A stretch of DNA of 19,378 bases, taken from positions 1-19,378 of the forward strand of contig UQUL01000037.1 of NCBI GenBank assembly GCA_900544235.1. The letters are read 5' to 3'. The DNA is from an uncultured Collinsella sp. Lineage in GTDB: Bacteria > Actinomycetota > Coriobacteriia > Coriobacteriales > Coriobacteriaceae. The notes under the pieces were generated by a model. The model did not search any database and was not told the DNA's origin. It was given only the letters and a program-made list of their open reading frames with translations. The position numbers were made by a program, and so were the translations under genes. Every line of letters begins with the position of its first letter. Position 1 is the first letter of the stretch. This document shows, piece by piece, positions 14,000-19,378 of this stretch.

Positions 14000-16900
14000 T
14001 CACGCTTCGCCCCAGAATCTATGGGTGTTGCGCAGGAGCTGTGCAGTTTTGCCCTCGGCGGCTGCAACGTCAGCCTCATCGGCCTGCCAGGTCCAGTTGC
14101 CCGTGGCGACACCCGGCACGTTCATTCGCGCATCGTCGCCTAGCCCCAGGATGTCCTGCAGCGGCATCATCACCAGGGGAGCGTCGCTTGCCAGCGCGTC
14201 GCTCATTAGCTTGGCCGCCACCTCAACACCACTCGGCTCGTCGCCGCCCGCAAAGGAGCGCGTGCACCAACCGGCGAGCGTCGACGTGTCGTGCGTCGAG
14301 GTGTACAGAATCTTGCCCGGCGTGGGATACACACCGTTGCGGACGTCGTAATCGCTAAACTCCAGCACGTCCATGCCGGGGAAGCCGCAGGTCGAAGCCA
14401 TGGCGCGAACGCCGGGCGTCAGGTAGCCCAGGTCCTCGGCGATAAAGTTGAGCGGCCCCAGCTCGTCATAGGCAGTCTGGAACAGGTCCTTGCCCGGGCC
14501 CGCCAACCAGCGCCCGTCGGCACAGGCCTTACCGGCGGGAATGCTAAAGTAGCTGTGGAATCCCAGGAAGTGGTCCAGTCGCACGCGGTCGTAGAGTGAG
14601 AACGCGCGACGCAGACGGTCCATCCACCAGCGGTAGTCGTTCTCTTTCATGTGATCCCAACGGAAGGTGGGGTTGCCCCACACCTGGCCCTCGGGCGCAA
14701 AGTTGTCGGGCGGCGCGCCAGAAATCTCAATCGCTTTGCCGGTATCGGACAGCCAGAAGTTCTCGGGCTCGCTCCATGCATCGGCCGAATCGTCCGAAAC
14801 GTACATAGGAATGTCGCCGATAACCTCGATACCCTTCTTGTGCGCGTAGTTCATGAGCTCGCACCAAGCCAGGTCAAAGCGGTACTGCATGTACGCCTGC
14901 AGCTCTGCCTCGTCGTGAAAACGCGTGTCATCGATCAGATGCTCGTTATAGCGTGCGACATCCGCCGGCCAATCGTGACGCGATTCGCCTTCAAAGTACT
15001 TTTTGACGGCCATGTAGACGCAGTACTTCTCGAGCCAATCGGCGTTGCGATGCTTAAACGCCGTGTAGAGCGGGTCTGCATCCTCGCCGCCACGAGCCTT
15101 CCAGGTCTCAAAGTCGGCCGCCAGCTCCTCTTGGCTTTCGGGCAGCAGGTCAATATTGCCCGCAAAGGCCGAAGGCCCAGCGTAAGGGGAGCGGAAGAAA
15201 TCCGTCGGGTTGACAGGCAGAACCTGCCAGTAGCGCATACCCATAGCGGCCAGGTGGTCGATAAAGCGACGCGTGGGTGCGCCGATCGTGCCGGGCTTGC
15301 CGTCGTCGGTGGGCACCGAGGTGATATGGCACACGACGCCCGCGCCGTGATCGAGCGGCTCCTGCAGGCGCTGCTCGGCATGGTGATAGATGATCGACGA
15401 GCCCAGCGGATACAGGTCGAGCGTGACCGTACCGTTGTGGATCTCGCACTCGTGGCCGCTGATCACGTCACTCGCACATTCGCCGAGCGCCGGAATCGTC
15501 ACGCGGTGCGAATTGCGCAGGCTGCGGTTGATGATAACCGTCGCGGACTCGCCATCCTTGCCCGTGCGGTTGTAGGCCAGCACCTCGTCGTTGAGCGCGA
15601 AGGCCTTGATCTCGCCGTCGATCATAAATGGCAGCGCGCGGCGTACAGCGGAGGCGTTCTTGACAATAGCCAGCGTGTCGAAGTCGTGCAGTTGGTCCTT
15701 GGTCGGCAGGGTGCGGCGGTTGCCCGGATCGGTAAGGCCCTCCAGGCCGTATTCGTCTCCGTAGTAGATCGAAGGCACACCGGGGAAGGTCATCTGCATG
15801 AGCGTGGCGAGCCAAAAGCGGCTCTTGGCCAGTCCCATCGAGTTCTCGTCCAGGCGCCATTTGCTGCGCTCACACTCGGGCAGCTGCGACTCGTCGGGGC
15901 CGCCGCCGAGCACCGATATGATGCGCGGACGGTCATGGCTCGAAAGCAGATTGAGCGCGCAGGACAATGCCTCGCGTGGGTAGTTCTCGCGGAGGGTCTC
16001 GATATCCTCGGCAGCTTGGTAGGCGTTTTTGTAGCCCATCAAAAAGCCGATGACCATGTCGCGGAAGGGGTAATCCATAGCAGAGTCTAGCTCTGAGCCC
16101 TGCAGGTAGCGGCGCAGATGGCCATAGCTAATCTTGTTGGAAGCGTCTTCCCAGACTTCGCCGAGCAATAGTGCGTCGGGCTTTTCGGCAAGTACGGCCT
16201 TCTTGATCTCGGCCAGGAAGTCGTCGGAAAGCTCGTCGGCGACGTCCAGGCGCCAACCATGGGCACCGGCGCGCAGCCATTTGCGGATCACGCCGTCCTT
16301 GCCCAGAAGCCTCTCGCGCACCAGCTCAGACTTCTCGTTGATGGCTGGCATGTTGCCCACGCCCCACCAGCAGTCGTACGAGCCGTCCTCGTGGAAGGTA
16401 AACGCATCGCGCCACGGAGAATCCTCGCTCTGCCAGGCACCCACGCCGGGGTAGTTGCCGTAGCGGTTGAAATAGATCGAGTCGTCACCCGTGTGGTTGA
16501 AGACGCCGTCCAGGATGATGGAGATGCCCAGCTTCTCGGCCGCCTGGCACAGCTCGGTAAAGTCCTGCTCGGTGCCCAGGATCGGGTCGATCTTGGTGTA
16601 GTCGGCCGTGTCGTAGCGGTGGTTGCTCGCGGCTTCAAAGATGGGATTGAGGTAGATGGCCGTAAAGCCCAGCTCGGCGATGCGGGGCAGGTCTTCCTGG
16701 ATGCCCTTGAGCGAGCCGCCGTAGAAGTCCCAGGTCTTGATGGAGCCGTCCTCGGCGCGCTCGTACACGGGCGGCTCGTTCCAGTCCTCGACCATCCGGC
16801 GCTGAATGCCCTTGCGCGGTTTTTCGAGTTGAGCCATTGTGCGCTCGCGCCAATGCTCGTCACGGGCGTAGCGGTCGGGGAAGATCTGGTACACCATGCC

Positions 16901-17296
16901 GCGCTCGTACCAGGTGGGGCGGTTCTCGCGGTGCTTGTAGACGGTAATCTGGAAGGACGGCACCTCGGCGTAGTCGTAGGTTTCGCCCTCGCCGCCGGTG
17001 CGGCCTTGCGGCGCGCCCAGGCGGACCTCAGGCTGACCTTCGATATTGCATATAAAGCTGTACCACACAAGACACGGTTCATCGCATTTGAGCTCGCCGG
17101 TAAAAATGCCATCGCCTTCGTGCTCCATTGGGATCAGGGTCTCGCCGACTTCATCGACCCAGGTACGCAGGGTGAGTGTTGCCTGATTGGGATTGGCATC
17201 CTCCAAAATCACCGAGAGTGCAACGGAAGTTCCAGTGGTCACAGCGCCAAACGGAGTGCGAAACTGCGGTAGGCGGCTGTTGTGAATCAATCTCAT
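14000..17296 (-). CDS. Two-enzyme protein: GH13 amylase/pullulanase-like domain fused to GH77 4-alpha-glucanotransferase
   Basis: A single frame of 1098 residues joins two glucan enzymes. Residues 1-125 form an N-terminal beta-sandwich like that of neopullulanase/cyclomaltodextrinase. The GH13 barrel starts at about 131 (GMVYQIFPDRYARDE) and has DGVFNHTG (263-270), nucleophile D351 (GWRLDVADE), acid/base E380 (LLLGEVWED) and D455 (SSHDRP), so its triad is intact. The GH77 (MalQ) half starts near 650 and has SPYAGPSAFAGN, nucleophile D908 (RLDHFLGF), acid/base E954 (AEDLG) and D1003 (THDTST), also intact. No signal peptide is visible, so it should act in the cytoplasm, hydrolysing or debranching maltodextrins and rearranging 1,4-glucan chains. 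It follows glgA on the same strand, separated by a terminator. The ATG at 17296 has a poor ribosome-binding site. The exact GH13 specificity (GlgX-like, neopullulanase or amylase) is undecided. Confidence 0.93.
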   Translation of the reverse strand: MRLIHNSRLPQFRTPFGAVTTGTSVALSVILEDANPNQATLTLRTWVDEVGETLIPMEHEGDGIFTGELKCDEPCLVWYSFICNIEGQPEVRLGAPQGRTGGEGETYDYAEVPSFQITVYKHRENRPTWYERGMVYQIFPDRYARDEHWRERTMAQLEKPRKGIQRRMVEDWNEPPVYERAEDGSIKTWDFYGGSLKGIQEDLPRIAELGFTAIYLNPIFEAASNHRYDTADYTKIDPILGTEQDFTELCQAAEKLGISIILDGVFNHTGDDSIYFNRYGNYPGVGAWQSEDSPWRDAFTFHEDGSYDCWWGVGNMPAINEKSELVRERLLGKDGVIRKWLRAGAHGWRLDVADELSDDFLAEIKKAVLAEKPDALLLGEVWEDASNKISYGHLRRYLQGSELDSAMDYPFRDMVIGFLMGYKNAYQAAEDIETLRENYPREALSCALNLLSSHDRPRIISVLGGGPDESQLPECERSKWRLDENSMGLAKSRFWLATLMQMTFPGVPSIYYGDEYGLEGLTDPGNRRTLPTKDQLHDFDTLAIVKNASAVRRALPFMIDGEIKAFALNDEVLAYNRTGKDGESATVIINRSLRNSHRVTIPALGECASDVISGHECEIHNGTVTLDLYPLGSSIIYHHAEQRLQEPLDHGAGVVCHITSVPTDDGKPGTIGAPTRRFIDHLAAMGMRYWQVLPVNPTDFFRSPYAGPSAFAGNIDLLPESQEELAADFETWKARGGEDADPLYTAFKHRNADWLEKYCVYMAVKKYFEGESRHDWPADVARYNEHLIDDTRFHDEAELQAYMQYRFDLAWCELMNYAHKKGIEVIGDIPMYVSDDSADAWSEPENFWLSDTGKAIEISGAPPDNFAPEGQVWGNPTFRWDHMKENDYRWWMDRLRRAFSLYDRVRLDHFLGFHSYFSIPAGKACADGRWLAGPGKDLFQTAYDELGPLNFIAEDLGYLTPGVRAMASTCGFPGMDVLEFSDYDVRNGVYPTPGKILYTSTHDTSTLAGWCTRSFAGGDEPSGVEVAAKLMSDALASDAPLVMMPLQDILGLGDDARMNVPGVATGNWTWQADEADVAAAEGKTAQLLRNTHRFWGEA

Positions 17297-17319
17297 AGTA
17301 CGGTCCAGTTCTATACAGT

Positions 17320-17337
17320 CATGGCCAGCGGGCCATG
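17320..17337 (-). promoter_or_regulatory. Small leader hairpin before the GH13-GH77 gene
   Basis: 7-bp perfect arms, CATGGCC and GGCCATG, with a 4-nt loop, 23 bp before the start codon. It is a possible mRNA structure next to a weak ribosome-binding site; a role is inference. Confidence 0.3.
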
Positions 17338-17357
17338 GGCTTTACGCACATGATATA

Positions 17358-17392
17358 AGTATATCTGTTGTACACAGGGTGTATAAACAACA
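17358..17392 (-). promoter_or_regulatory. Candidate promoter and operator of the GH13-GH77 gene
   Basis: In an A+T-rich patch, TATACT (17358-17363, minus strand) may be a -10 box. Just upstream, TGTTGT and ACAACA (17366-17371 and 17387-17392) form an inverted repeat with 15 bases between, where a -35 box would be. Such a dyad could bind a sugar-responsive repressor, but no regulator gene lies in the window. Confidence 0.3.
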
Positions 17393-17451
17393 TCCGTTTA
17401 CCATCGGCGAACGGTTGTCCTAGAAAATCGTTTTACCAACTATCTACAGAA

Positions 17452-17478
17452 AAGGGGCGCCCGGTTGGAGCGCCCCTT
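17452..17478 (-). terminator. Terminator of glgA
   Basis: Perfect 9-bp arms, AAGGGGCGC and GCGCCCCTT, with a 9-nt loop, followed on the minus strand by TTTCTG. It lies 38 bp after the glgA stop. Confidence 0.85.
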
Positions 17479-17515
17479 GTTTAGGGTTTTGATTAGGTTT
17501 TAGATCGTCTGTGGG

Positions 17516-19378
<1,863 letters not shown>

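Overview
The window looks like chromosomal DNA of a high-GC, Gram-positive gut actinobacterium of the Coriobacteriia, most likely Collinsella or a close relative. This rests on the C/G-ending codon usage of most genes, a membrane-anchored YkuD protein of the type common in that class, a full-length Fe-S L-serine dehydratase, a GH13-GH77 fusion and the gene order. It is an inference from gene content, not a database match. The left end is a contig end that still carries Illumina Nextera library sequence (1-46), so the genome begins at base 47. The right end cuts through glgA.

Layout. Bases 47-5728 are all on the minus strand: the N-terminal part of a membrane-fusion (HlyD/MacA-type) exporter subunit, a membrane-anchored L,D-transpeptidase, an Fe-S L-serine dehydratase (sdaA) and S-adenosylmethionine synthetase (metK). 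At 5729-6005 the transcription direction diverges. Bases 6006-13225 are on the plus strand: gltX, priA, def, fmt and rsmB, that is, glutamyl-tRNA charging, replication restart, and the formyl-methionine/rRNA-modification group. def removes the formyl group that fmt adds. fmt and rsmB overlap by four bases. From 13675 to the end everything is again on the minus strand: a small FmdB zinc-ribbon protein, a 1098-residue two-enzyme protein (GH13 amylase/pullulanase-like half plus GH77 4-alpha-glucanotransferase half), and glycogen synthase glgA. The last two form a glycogen/maltodextrin neighbourhood.

Non-coding structure. Intrinsic-terminator hairpins follow most transcription units. Five long intergenic palindromes stand apart from these: 4161-4281, 5841-5918, 10590-10691, 13232-13298 and 13574-13640. 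Their arms are 20-33 bp. Two share the same arm sequence and the other three are unrelated. A 449-bp gene-free stretch (13226-13674) holds the two related palindromes and, between them, a second inverted-repeat pair that allows mutually exclusive RNA pairings.

The most unusual coding observation is glgA: its synthase domain continues without a break into a roughly 257-residue Lys/Ala/Thr tail resembling histone H1 or AlgP. PriA begins with QLSLF, a textbook beta-clamp-binding pentapeptide, followed by a flexible Ala/Pro linker. fmt and the non-coding DNA before it are strongly G+T-biased on the plus strand, switching abruptly from the C-ending codon usage of gltX-priA-def. I found no CRISPR array, tRNA, rRNA or transposase gene.
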